Source: Rhodococcus sp. RD6.2
Lineage (GTDB): Bacteria > Actinomycetota > Actinomycetes > Mycobacteriales > Mycobacteriaceae
NCBI RefSeq assembly: GCF_001040705.1
Contig: NZ_CVQP01000001.1
Location: 612,324-676,323 of the forward strand
Length of the DNA: 64,000 nucleotides
Direction: 5' to 3'
Shown one piece after another: positions 25,455 to 33,058 of the stretch. Position 1 is the first letter of the stretch; each line of letters starts with the position of its first letter. The position numbers and the translations under genes were made by a program. Under the pieces are notes generated by a model. That model saw nothing but the letters and a program-made list of their open reading frames with translations. It ran no database searches and was not told the origin of the DNA.

Positions 25455-26834
25455 ATGGCACTGCACAAGGTCGGTGACCGATCCGACATCACGGACGACA
25501 TCTATTCGACGCCGCTGAGTGAAGCGGAGCTTCCGAAGTATCGAATGCCCGAGGGGTCGTCGGATCCGCGAATCGTCCGAGCGTTGATCCACGGCGAACT
25601 GGCCCTCGACGGAAACTCCTCGCAGAACCTCGCGACCTTCTGTTCCACGTGGTCGGAGGACGAGGTGCATCGTCTGATGGACGAGTGCATGGACAAGAAC
25701 ATGATCGACAAGGACGAGTACCCACAGACCGCGGAGATCGAGTCGCGTTGTGTGCACATGCTCGCCGACCTGTGGAACAGTCCGGACGGCCGCAACACGG
25801 TCGGGTGTTCGACGACGGGGTCCAGCGAGGCCGCGATGCTCGGCGGACTGGCACTGAAGTGGCGGTGGCGGGAACGCAGGCGCGCGGCAGGGCAGTCGAC
25901 CGACCGCCCGAACCTGGTGTGCGGTCCGGTGCAGGTGTGCTGGGAGAAGTTCGCCCGCTACTTCGACGTCGAGCTGCGGCAGGTCCCGGTGGAGGAGGGT
26001 GCGACCGGAATGCAGCCGCACCAGCTGAGGGAGTACGTGGACGAGAACACCATCGGTGTCGTCGCGATCCTGGGCGTCACCTACACGTGCGACTACGAGC
26101 CGATCGCGGAGATCGCCGCCGAACTCGACGCGATCCAGGCGGATCACGGTTGGGACGTTCCTGTCCACGTGGATGCCGCGAGTGGTGGCTTCATTGCGCC
26201 GTTCGTTCAGCCGGAGCTGGTGTGGGACTTCAGGATCGAGCGTGTCGCGTCGATCAACTCGTCCGGTCACAAGTACGGGCTGGCGCCGCTCGGAGTGGGC
26301 TGGGCGATCTGGCGGAGCGCGGACCTGCTCCCAGAGGACCTGGTGTTCCGGGTCAGCTACCTCGGCGGTGACATGCCGACCTTCGCGTTGAACTTCTCCC
26401 GGCCGGGCGGGGAGATCGTCGCGCAGTACTACCTGCTGCTGCGTCTCGGGCGGGAGGGCTACCGCCGGATCCAGCAGGCGTGCGCGGACACGGCCAAGCA
26501 CCTTGCCGACGAGATCCGGGAGATGGGCCCGTTCACCATCCTCTACGACGGCACCGGCGGACTGCCTGCGGTGTCGTACACGCTCACCGATCCGGAGAAC
26601 GCGGGATTCTCGCTGTACGACCTGAGCGACCGCCTGCGGATGCGTGGCTGGCAGGTGCCGTCCTATCCGTTGCCCGCGAACCGGGAGAACACGGTGATCC
26701 AGCGGGTTCTGGTGCGGCACGGCATTTCTCGTGACGTGATCGAGTTGCTCGCCCGCGACATCGAGGAGACGGTCGCGACGCTGAGTGGCGGCGGGGCCCC
26801 CACGGCCAGCGAGCGCACGAGTTTCCATCACTGA
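25455..26834 (+). CDS. gadB: Glutamate decarboxylase GadB
   Basis: 459-residue PLP enzyme that converts glutamate to GABA with proton consumption, a known acid-resistance reaction. Type II decarboxylase motifs are clear: GCSTTGSSEAAMLGG for phosphate binding, HVDAASGGFIAPF with the PLP-stacking Asp, and SINSSGHKYG with the Schiff-base lysine. GTG 25449 in frame is possible, but ATG 25455 keeps AAGGGA at a normal distance. A typical C terminus ends TSFHH. No GABA antiporter adjoins it; the amino-acid permease at 61.9 kb is far away. In M. tuberculosis gadB is elsewhere, so it is a local insertion relative to that genome. Confidence 0.95.
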   Translation: MALHKVGDRSDITDDIYSTPLSEAELPKYRMPEGSSDPRIVRALIHGELALDGNSSQNLATFCSTWSEDEVHRLMDECMDKNMIDKDEYPQTAEIESRCVHMLADLWNSPDGRNTVGCSTTGSSEAAMLGGLALKWRWRERRRAAGQSTDRPNLVCGPVQVCWEKFARYFDVELRQVPVEEGATGMQPHQLREYVDENTIGVVAILGVTYTCDYEPIAEIAAELDAIQADHGWDVPVHVDAASGGFIAPFVQPELVWDFRIERVASINSSGHKYGLAPLGVGWAIWRSADLLPEDLVFRVSYLGGDMPTFALNFSRPGGEIVAQYYLLLRLGREGYRRIQQACADTAKHLADEIREMGPFTILYDGTGGLPAVSYTLTDPENAGFSLYDLSDRLRMRGWQVPSYPLPANRENTVIQRVLVRHGISRDVIELLARDIEETVATLSGGGAPTASERTSFHH

Positions 26835-26877
26835 GTCGATTTCTCGCCGGGCAGGTGACGGGCAGCGCCATTCCCTC

Positions 26878-26900
26878 TAGTCTGTGATCTGGATCATAGT
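26878..26900 (+). promoter_or_regulatory. Crp-like site overlapping a promoter for the small ORF
   Basis: TGTGA-N6-TCATA at 26883-26898 matches the Crp/GlxR pattern TGTGA-N6-TCACA with one difference, with an inner palindrome TGATC-TG-GATCA. CATAGT (26895-26900) is a possible -10 and TAGTCT (26878-26883) another. Overlap with the first -10 would suggest repression. Confidence 0.4.
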
Positions 26901-26927
26901 TGCGGGGGATGGCTCGGAGGTGCCGGC

Positions 26928-27083
26928 GTGAACTGGAGCGTGCAGAACCAGATCGTGGAGTTCGTGGACTCACTGCGGCCCAATTCGCAGATGCATCACG
27001 ATCAGTACATGAACGCGCTGCACGGATTCGTCCACATGCAGTCGAACCTCCTGACGATGCTCGGGTACCCGCCCGTGGGGTGA
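26928..27083 (+). CDS. Small protein (51 aa), unknown
   Basis: The frame runs from GTG 26928 to TGA 27083 with a good Shine-Dalgarno (CGGAGG, spacer 7 nt) and its own promoter-like region upstream. The product opens VNWSVQNQIVEFVDSLRP, is rich in Gln, Asn, His and Met (NSQMHHDQYMNALHGFVHMQSN) and ends TMLGYPPVG. There is no signal peptide or membrane helix. Two amphipathic helices are likely. I do not recognise a family. It lies between gadB and the Rv1171-like membrane gene and ends 25 bp before the latter. Confidence 0.6.
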   Translation: MNWSVQNQIVEFVDSLRPNSQMHHDQYMNALHGFVHMQSNLLTMLGYPPVG

Positions 27084-27095
27084 GTGCCCGGCGCC

Positions 27096-27108
27096 TACGA
27101 TCGACGGC
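27096..27108 (+). promoter_or_regulatory. -10 box of leaderless promoter, Rv1171-like gene
   Basis: TACGAT at 27096-27101, then 7 nt, then ATG 27109, with no Shine-Dalgarno. Confidence 0.6.
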
Positions 27109-27516
27109 ATGACCACCGCACCCGCCGCCGACCACGGGACCGTCGACCGCTTGATCCTGGCGTTGCTGGTGTTCGACGGGTTCCTGACGGCGCTGCTGGC
27201 CGTGCTGTTCCTGCCGACGCACATCGGGGCGGTGGCGGTGCCGGTGAGCGCTCTGGTCGCGGGTGTCGTGAATGTGCTGCTCGTCCGCGGGGCGAGGTCC
27301 GTCACCGGCAGCGTCGGGCAGGCGACGTGGCCGCTCGTCGCCTGGTTCGTGGGGTTTCTCGTGTGCATGGTCGGTGGTCCCGGCGGGGACCGACTGCTCC
27401 CTGCGGACTGGCGCACGCTACTGCTGCTCGCCGTCGGGCTGCTTCCGCCGATCGCGATGCTGTTCAAATGGGGAGCCGACGCCGCGGTGGAGCGTGGGCA
27501 GGCGACGCGGCGCTGA
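27109..27516 (+). CDS. Conserved membrane protein, Rv1171-like
   Basis: 135 residues with four predicted membrane helices (about 15-35, 40-60, 72-90, 103-122). Loops are short and no catalytic residues are visible; the C terminus is basic. Position just upstream of fbiC, with mshB further upstream, matches M. tuberculosis Rv1171, a small membrane protein without assigned function, so orthology is suggested by synteny. The ATG has a leaderless promoter signature. Its stop is 11 bp from that of the convergent DUF2235 gene. Confidence 0.75.
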   Translation: MTTAPAADHGTVDRLILALLVFDGFLTALLAVLFLPTHIGAVAVPVSALVAGVVNVLLVRGARSVTGSVGQATWPLVAWFVGFLVCMVGGPGGDRLLPADWRTLLLLAVGLLPPIAMLFKWGADAAVERGQATRR

Positions 27517-27527
27517 GGTCGGTGTCC

Positions 27528-28646
27528 CTAACGAACGGTCTTGAACTGCGGCGCGCCCTCGAGATAGTCGACCAGGCCTCGCGGAGCGTAGCCGTCATTC
27601 CTGTCGTATCGGGCCTCCGCGGTCGACGAGAGGTACTCGGTTCCAGGTAGGCCCTCGCCGAACCGCCGGCTGTACCCCGGGAAGATCTTGAAGAGCCCTT
27701 TGCGGGACTCGTTCAGTTTGCCGAACGTGTTGGGGTTGACGGCGGTGTACGCACGGAGGGCCGGATCGCCCACTGGTGGAGCGCCCTCGCGCGACGAGGC
27801 GTCCACAAAGGCATCGGGTCGGAATTTCACGCCGCATGCGCGGGCGCGGTCGACCATCCACAACAGTGAAATGTCGCTGAGGCCGTGCACTTCGTAGCCG
27901 CCGCCGACGTCCTTGTGGACCCCGGCGAACCAGACCTGTTCGACCTCCTGGTTCTCGGGAGGTGGATCCTTCGGCCCGGGTGCCGCATCCGTGTTCGGGG
28001 TCCACAGCGTCGGACGGAAGGGTCTGCGCTTCTCGTCGATCGCCAGGGCGTGGTAGGCCGAGCGGACCGTCGGGCTCAGGGTGGTGTCGTGAAACGCCCA
28101 GCGGCGGTTGATCATCCTGGTCAGATTCCACAGGTGAAGCGGAATTCCGAGCGATCCCACCGTATCGAAAACGCCGATGAACTCGATGTGGGCTTCGTGG
28201 GAGAAGGAGCGCCGGAAGAGGATGGCCTCGGTTCCCTTCCTCATGGTGGTCTTGCTCTTGTTGCGGTACAGCGCGTACGCCTCGTCGAGGCGGTGGGTGT
28301 GTTCTCGGCGCAGGACGCCGCAGTTGCCGACGAAGCCGGCGGTACTTCTCGCGGTGAAGGCGCCGCGACTGAAGCCGAAGAAGTAGATCTCGTCGCCCGG
28401 CTCGTAGTTCTCGACGAGGAACCGATAGGCGTTCCGGACGTCGCGAGAGAGACCCACACCGAATGCGCCTCCGCGAACTCTCTCCCTCTTGTCCGTTCCG
28501 ACGCCGCGGTGGTAATACGTGCGCTGCTCTTTCCCCGTGCCGTCCTGTGCGGCGACGGCCAGAGCAATCTTCGAAACGTTGGTCGGGTTCTCGTCGTCCG
28601 CGCTGTTCCATGTGCCGTCACAGCACACGATGAGTCGTTTCGACAT
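27528..28646 (-). CDS. DUF2235 alpha/beta-hydrolase domain protein
   Basis: 372 residues. It opens with the DUF2235 signature KRLIVCCDGTWN and continues with YYHRGVGTDK and YFFGFSRGAFTAR, where Ser 93 lies in a G-x-S-x-G nucleophile elbow. EFIGVFDTVGS and VEQVWFAGVHKDVGGGY supply the Asp and His regions. The domain is found in the T6SS phospholipase effector Tle1 and in many stand-alone bacterial and fungal proteins. No secretion-system genes are near, and there is no signal peptide. A lipase or esterase role is plausible but unproven. GAGGGA precedes the ATG. Confidence 0.85.
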   Translation of the reverse strand: MSKRLIVCCDGTWNSADDENPTNVSKIALAVAAQDGTGKEQRTYYHRGVGTDKRERVRGGAFGVGLSRDVRNAYRFLVENYEPGDEIYFFGFSRGAFTARSTAGFVGNCGVLRREHTHRLDEAYALYRNKSKTTMRKGTEAILFRRSFSHEAHIEFIGVFDTVGSLGIPLHLWNLTRMINRRWAFHDTTLSPTVRSAYHALAIDEKRRPFRPTLWTPNTDAAPGPKDPPPENQEVEQVWFAGVHKDVGGGYEVHGLSDISLLWMVDRARACGVKFRPDAFVDASSREGAPPVGDPALRAYTAVNPNTFGKLNESRKGLFKIFPGYSRRFGEGLPGTEYLSSTAEARYDRNDGYAPRGLVDYLEGAPQFKTVR

Positions 28647-28758
28647 GGCAATCCCTCATTGGAGGTAAGGGCCCCTGACTACCGCAATTGTCGCGCCGAA
28701 CATCGTGGGCGACAACTCGAGCGCGGTGCCACCTTGTTAAGGGTGCGAACGAATTCGG

Positions 28759-29472
28759 CTATCGGACAGGTAAATGCGCGGCGCGCGCCGCATCCCGGAG
28801 AACGCTCTCGATCATGGGAGGGGTGAGCCTGCCGGTGAAGGTGTTCTGCTGGCTGACGTGATAGCAGCCGAACAAATGCAGCGGGCTGCCCTTGCCCGCG
28901 AGTTCGACATGGGCGCCGTGCGCGAATCTCGGTCGTGGACGCGGGATCGTCCACCCGGCGTCGGCGAATACGGGAAGTAATGCCTGCCAACCGAATCCAC
29001 CGAGCACGACCACCGACCGCAACGTCGGGGAGAGCAGGCGCAACTCGTCGTCGAGCCAGCGGCGGCAGGTGTCGCGCTCGGTGGGGGTCGGCTTGTTGTC
29101 CGGAGGTGCGCAGTGCACGGGCGAGGTGATCCTGGTGCCGAGCAGGGCGAGTCCGTCGTCGATGGACACCGCGGTCGGCTGATTCGCCAGGCCCACGGCG
29201 TGCAGCGCCGCGTAGAGCACGTCACCGCTGCGGTCTCCGGTGAACATGCGCCCAGTTCGGTTGGCGCCGTGGGCGGCGGGTGCCAACCCCACGATCAGGA
29301 GTGAGGCGTCGGAGGGTCCGAACCCGGGTACCGGACGGCCCCAATAGGTTTCGTCACGAAAGGAGGCCCGCTTCTCGCGTGCAACCTTCTCTCGCCACGC
29401 CACGAGGCGGGGGCAGCGTCTGCACTCGATGAGATCAGCGTCCATCGAGGTGAGAGTGGAGTGACGTTCCAT
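28759..29472 (-). CDS. udgB: Uracil-DNA glycosylase, family 5 (UdgB)
   Basis: 237-residue Fe-S base-excision repair enzyme removing uracil and other deaminated bases. Cluster cysteines lie in IECRRCPRLV, SPVHCAPP and LFGCYHVS. The family 5 active-site block GLAPAAHGANRTGRMFTGDRSG has no catalytic Asp/Asn of family 1, as expected, and the C-terminal HVSQQNTFTGRLT motif is present. The start ATG 29472 follows a leaderless -10 (TAGCGT, 7 nt); ATG 29445 is the internal alternative. The protein resembles M. tuberculosis UdgB (Rv1259). It is not part of a repair operon here. Confidence 0.93.
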   Translation of the reverse strand: MERHSTLTSMDADLIECRRCPRLVAWREKVAREKRASFRDETYWGRPVPGFGPSDASLLIVGLAPAAHGANRTGRMFTGDRSGDVLYAALHAVGLANQPTAVSIDDGLALLGTRITSPVHCAPPDNKPTPTERDTCRRWLDDELRLLSPTLRSVVVLGGFGWQALLPVFADAGWTIPRPRPRFAHGAHVELAGKGSPLHLFGCYHVSQQNTFTGRLTPPMIESVLRDAARAAHLPVR

Positions 29473-29485
29473 CGATTCGACGCTA
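29473..29485 (-). promoter_or_regulatory. -10 box of leaderless promoter, udgB
   Basis: On the minus strand TAGCGT (29485-29480) is followed by 7 nt and the ATG at 29472. Confidence 0.55.
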
Positions 29486-29500
29486 CCCCCGCACCGGGTT

Positions 29501-30520
29501 TCAGCAGGGTGCCGTCCCGGGCAACGTCGGATCGAGGGCCTGGCGGACGAGGAAACGGGGGACCTCATGGTCGAGGAGGCCGACGGAGTTGCCCGCTCCC
29601 GGCGGGAAGTACCTGCCGTGCGAGATGGCCAGATCCGGGTCGTCGCACACGTCCTGCACTGTCATCTGACGGACAGACTGCTCGGTGCCCGGCGCCGGAG
29701 TGAAGAAGGAGTTCTCGTACGGAAAGATCCGATCATCGTTGGTCGACGCGATGACGGTGTACTCGATTCCGGGCAATGTTCCCGGGCCGGCGTTGAGTTC
29801 GGTCAGGAACGACGATCCCACGGTCTGCTGTTGAGCGGCGATCGAGTGCCCCCCCTTCTTGGCCCCTTCCTCGGTCTTACCCCAGAACGTCGTGCCGTTG
29901 GTGCTGGGCGCGAGCAGGACCAGGCTGTGAACCTTGTTGTTCTCGGGGTTCGCCGGGTCTGCTCCGCCCTCGGCGAGGAGGTACCGCCGAGTGAGCGGCC
30001 CAGCCTGTGAGTGCCCGACGATATCGACCTGGGGTGTGCCGGTCAGGTCCCGCACCGAGTCGATGAACGTCGACAGTTCCTTCGCGGACTCCGCGATCGA
30101 GCCGTTTCCCCACCCACTGGGGCCCGCGAACCCGGCGATCCGAATCACCGTGTCGTATCCGTAGTTCAACGCGTACAGGCAGTACCCGTCGTCGCGAAGC
30201 GCCGTGACCATCGGCCCAGGCAGGCTGGGATCGAAGACGTTCCCCCACGTCTTCTGCATTCTCAGCCCTGTGCCGTGAACGAGTACGACCGGCCGAGGGT
30301 GTTCCGGCGACGGCGTGCATTCCTCGTTCACACCCGGGAGTTCACCCTGGACGAACTCCTGACTCATCACCGACCCCGTGAGGTTCTTGAAGCTCTCGAC
30401 GATCACCGGGTTCGAGGACTGCGCCGATGCCGTCGCCGCCCCCGGGACGATCGAGAACCCAAGCAGGAGTGCGGCGAGGGCCGTTAGGCCGGTCGCGGAA
30501 GTGCGGTTCCGTTGTGTCAC
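29501..30520 (-). CDS. Secreted triacylglycerol lipase/esterase (alpha/beta hydrolase)
   Basis: 339 residues from GTG 30520, which has AGGGGGA at good spacing; the longer reading lacks this. A Sec signal peptide ends near ASA-Q (residue 33). The lipase class 2 fold shows the oxyanion loop VVLVHGTGL, the nucleophile elbow GHSQAG (Ser 171), and the Asp and His regions further on (ASTNDDRIFPYENSF, VGLLDHEVPRFLVRQAL). Four or five cysteines suggest disulfides in the exported enzyme. It is monocistronic and most likely hydrolyses lipids or polyesters outside the cell. Confidence 0.88.
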   Translation of the reverse strand: MTQRNRTSATGLTALAALLLGFSIVPGAATASAQSSNPVIVESFKNLTGSVMSQEFVQGELPGVNEECTPSPEHPRPVVLVHGTGLRMQKTWGNVFDPSLPGPMVTALRDDGYCLYALNYGYDTVIRIAGFAGPSGWGNGSIAESAKELSTFIDSVRDLTGTPQVDIVGHSQAGPLTRRYLLAEGGADPANPENNKVHSLVLLAPSTNGTTFWGKTEEGAKKGGHSIAAQQQTVGSSFLTELNAGPGTLPGIEYTVIASTNDDRIFPYENSFFTPAPGTEQSVRQMTVQDVCDDPDLAISHGRYFPPGAGNSVGLLDHEVPRFLVRQALDPTLPGTAPC

Positions 30521-30658
30521 TCGAGTCCCCCTGTGGATGGTCGTGCAAGCTGGAATAGGTGCAGCGGTCATATCTAGCAGCACGGACGAGATCGGCGAGG
30601 CAGAACAGGGTGACTAGTCCGTCACGACGCCGGTGAGATGCCGCGGATCGAGTCGGCG

Positions 30659-32206
30659 TCACACGGACCGGGTCCAGGCGTCACCGGCGCCCGGGGTGAC
30701 TGCTTCCACCAGTGCCCACGCCTCGTCGGCCGGCAGGTCGATCACGTCGTAGTGGCCCGTCCCTGCCGGGGTGGCCGCGATGACAGTCGCGACCCCGGCG
30801 CGGCGCTGGAAGAACGTCTGCCGCACCGTCCACGCCACGATGCCGTCGGCGTCGACCGTGTGCCTGCCGCGGTCGAGTGATCCGTGCCGCGTCACCAACC
30901 GGCCCGGCGGGGTGGCGTGCCCGAGACCGCGATACCGGTCGTGGGCGAGCAGGCCCGCGGCGACGGCCAGGATCGCGACCGCGGTCCACACCGGCCAGCC
31001 GATGGGCGCACCGACCGCGCCCGCGACACCGGCCGCCGCGGCGAGGGCGGCGAACGGCAGGAGCGCGCGACTGTATCTGCGGCGCCGCGCGGCCGGTCCG
31101 TGCATCCTCAGTGGCGTGGAGTCGTCCGCGCGCAACACCAGGGACTCCATGCGCCGCACCTCGGCGTGCGGCGCCTGCGGCAGCAGCATCGAGGAGAACC
31201 TCTGATCCGCGGAGACCCCGGTCATCACGGCGTCGAGTCGCGCCGCACCCGCCATTCGCAGCAGCAGCGGCTCACGGAGGCTGGTGCCACGCAGGCGTGC
31301 CCGGTCCAGTGTCGTCTGCCGGGTGCGGAGCAGTCCGTGACTCACGTGCAGGACTCGTCCGTCGTCGGTCACCGTCAGGTTGCCGAAGGTCAGCAGGTAG
31401 CGGACGCAGGCGAGCGCGCTCGCAATCGCGACGAGTGCGACCACGCCGATCGTCACCGCCGCCGCGACACCCCAGCCGCGCAGCACGTCCAGGCCCTCGG
31501 AGATCGTGTCGGAGTCGGCGACGCGTTGGCCCAACCCGTACTGGAACACCAGGCCGACGGCGGCGGCGACGGTGAGGACGCCCGTCGTCGAGAGCGGGGC
31601 GTACCGAACCCAGGACGGTGACCAGTGTGCGATCTCGACGGCAGGCGGTGCCGGCGCGGGTTCGGATGCCCCGGGGGAGTCCGTGCTCCCGTGTGCGAAC
31701 AGCAGCGCCTCGCGCAGCGCGGGGACGAGCCGGGCGTCGAGGGCGTTGAGTTCGAACCTGGCCGACTCGCCCGGCTTCTCGGCCCGCTGCCCCGTCCCGA
31801 TCCGGACAACCGAGAGACCGAGGACGCGGTGCAGCAGTCCGGCCTCGACATCGACCGAGCGGATCCGGTTCCGCGGAACGGACAGGACCTTGCGTTGGAA
31901 CACCCCGGTCCGCAACTGCACGTGGACGGGTCCGATGCGGTAACTCGTCGTCAACCACCGTGCAATCGCGTACGCGACCAGCCCGGTCAGCACGAGCAGA
32001 CCCCAGTAGTGGTTGCCGCTCTGGGTGCCGACGACCAGTGAGATCAGCAGCACCGGGAGGAGTTTGACCGCTTCGTCGACGGGATGAACGAGCAACATCC
32101 GCTTGTCGAGGCGCAGCCACGGCTGCTCCTGTTCGGCGGCGAGGGCGTCCGGACCCGACTGTTCCGGCGGGGCGGTGCCGGGGGCCGGTGACCGCGGCAC
32201 GGTCAT
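30659..32206 (-). CDS. PH domain-containing membrane protein (YdbT-like)
   Basis: 515 residues from ATG 32206. Several pairs of membrane helices alternate with bacterial PH-like (DUF304/bPH2) domains. Domain one is near 85-150 (TTSYRIGPVHVQLRTGVFQRKVLSVPRNRIRSVDVEAGLLHRVLGLSVVRIGTG), domain two near 285-360 (LTFGNLTVTDDGRVLHVSHGLLRTRQTTLDRARLRG) and domain three near 435-500. This is the layout of Bacillus YdbT. The gene overlaps the upstream small PH gene by 4 bp (ATGA), as YdbS and YdbT pair in other bacteria. In Bacillus the pair protects against certain bacteriocins. Confidence 0.88.
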   Translation of the reverse strand: MTVPRSPAPGTAPPEQSGPDALAAEQEQPWLRLDKRMLLVHPVDEAVKLLPVLLISLVVGTQSGNHYWGLLVLTGLVAYAIARWLTTSYRIGPVHVQLRTGVFQRKVLSVPRNRIRSVDVEAGLLHRVLGLSVVRIGTGQRAEKPGESARFELNALDARLVPALREALLFAHGSTDSPGASEPAPAPPAVEIAHWSPSWVRYAPLSTTGVLTVAAAVGLVFQYGLGQRVADSDTISEGLDVLRGWGVAAAVTIGVVALVAIASALACVRYLLTFGNLTVTDDGRVLHVSHGLLRTRQTTLDRARLRGTSLREPLLLRMAGAARLDAVMTGVSADQRFSSMLLPQAPHAEVRRMESLVLRADDSTPLRMHGPAARRRRYSRALLPFAALAAAAGVAGAVGAPIGWPVWTAVAILAVAAGLLAHDRYRGLGHATPPGRLVTRHGSLDRGRHTVDADGIVAWTVRQTFFQRRAGVATVIAATPAGTGHYDVIDLPADEAWALVEAVTPGAGDAWTRSV

Positions 32207-32715
32207 GTCGCGTCCCCGCGATTGTGTCCGGCGATCTCGGTGAGTCGGGTGACGGTGGCGTCGGCGATCTCGGTGTCGAGCGCCGCGATCCGCACCGCAC
32301 CCGCGGACGAGGCGGTGGTGACGGTGACCGTGGCGAGTCCGAGCAGGCGGTCGACCGGGCCGCGTTCGGTGTCGACGGTCTGGACGCGGCTGATCGGCGC
32401 GATGCGACGTTCCTGGGTGAACCACCCGGAGCGCGTGTAGACGGCGGTGTCGCTGACCTCCCAGCGGTGCACCCGGTAGCGCCAGCCGGGCACGACCAGC
32501 ACGTGCGCCAGCGCCAGCGCCGCCGACGCCGCGAACACCGTCACGTGCGGCCACGACGTCCACGCGCCGTCGACGACAGCCCAGACGGCCTGCGCGGCGA
32601 AAACCGGGATCCACATCAGGGCAGCGTTCACCGCCCACAGCAGCGGAGCCCGCGAGCTCGGCTTCCACCGCGGGTCGGCCATCGTGACGGGGGAGGAGAA
32701 GGCCGGGGTGCTCAT
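32203..32715 (-). CDS. PH domain-containing membrane protein (YdbS-like)
   Basis: 170 residues starting at ATG 32715, with GGAGG 5 nt upstream. Two transmembrane helices (about 25-45 and 53-73) precede one bPH2 domain (YRVHRWEVSDTAVYTRSGWFTQERRIAPISRVQTVDTERGPVDRLLGLATVTVTTASSAG). It is the first gene of a two-gene operon with the larger PH protein, coupled by ATGA. The overlapping open frame that continues through both genes is a reading-frame coincidence and not a fusion. Confidence 0.88.
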   Translation of the reverse strand: MSTPAFSSPVTMADPRWKPSSRAPLLWAVNAALMWIPVFAAQAVWAVVDGAWTSWPHVTVFAASAALALAHVLVVPGWRYRVHRWEVSDTAVYTRSGWFTQERRIAPISRVQTVDTERGPVDRLLGLATVTVTTASSAGAVRIAALDTEIADATVTRLTEIAGHNRGDAT

Positions 32716-32750
32716 CACCCCTCCACACTGCCGCACCGGACGCCAACGGC

Positions 32751-32820
32751 GCTCGTGGGCGCTTTGCGTGTCACCGGACCCGTGAACCGCGCACGAGCGC
32801 CGAAGGCGCCTAACCTGGAC
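32751..32820 (+). promoter_or_regulatory. Promoter module A (shared with rocA)
   Basis: Inverted repeat GCTCGTG (32751-32757) - 34 nt - CACGAGC (32792-32798), then GCGCCGAAGGCGCC and the -10-like TAACCT (32811-32816), then GGAC. The same parts in the same order and with the same 34-nt spacing stand upstream of rocA (38020-38090). Confidence 0.55.
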
Positions 32821-32840
32821 AGGAGCGGAAGGAGCGTGCC

Positions 32841-33026
32841 GTGGATCGACTCGAGAACGAGGTACCGGACGTCGACCGCGCCGAGCAGGCGGACCCGGTG
32901 GTGCCGGACGACGAGCAGGACGATGCGGCGCAGGTCGAGACGGTCGGCACCAGGGAGGTCGACGAGGCCGACGCGGTGGAGCAGTCCCGTGCGGTTCCCG
33001 ACGACGAGGACTACCCCCGCAGCTGA
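32841..33026 (+). CDS. Small acidic protein (61 aa), unknown
   Basis: Start GTG 32841 with AGGAG 8 nt upstream. The product is extremely acidic and hydrophilic (opening [19 protein letters not shown], with runs such as VVPDDEQDD and [10 protein letters not shown], ending DDEDYPRS). It is probably disordered, with no signal peptide. Short acidic proteins of this sort occur in many actinobacteria without known function. The upstream region carries a promoter module shared with rocA. It ends 32 bp before fbiC, so read-through into fbiC is possible. Confidence 0.7.
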   Translation: MDRLENEVPDVDRAEQADPVVPDDEQDDAAQVETVGTREVDEADAVEQSRAVPDDEDYPRS

Positions 33027-33058
33027 CCTGCCCTGGCGTAGATCTCCGGCAATGGCGC

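Noticed and set aside
30659-32746. One 695-codon frame through both PH-domain genes, suggesting a fusion
   Set aside because: The upstream part of that frame translates to Arg-rich nonsense. The smaller PH protein is in another frame with its own ribosome binding site, and an ATGA overlap marks two genes.
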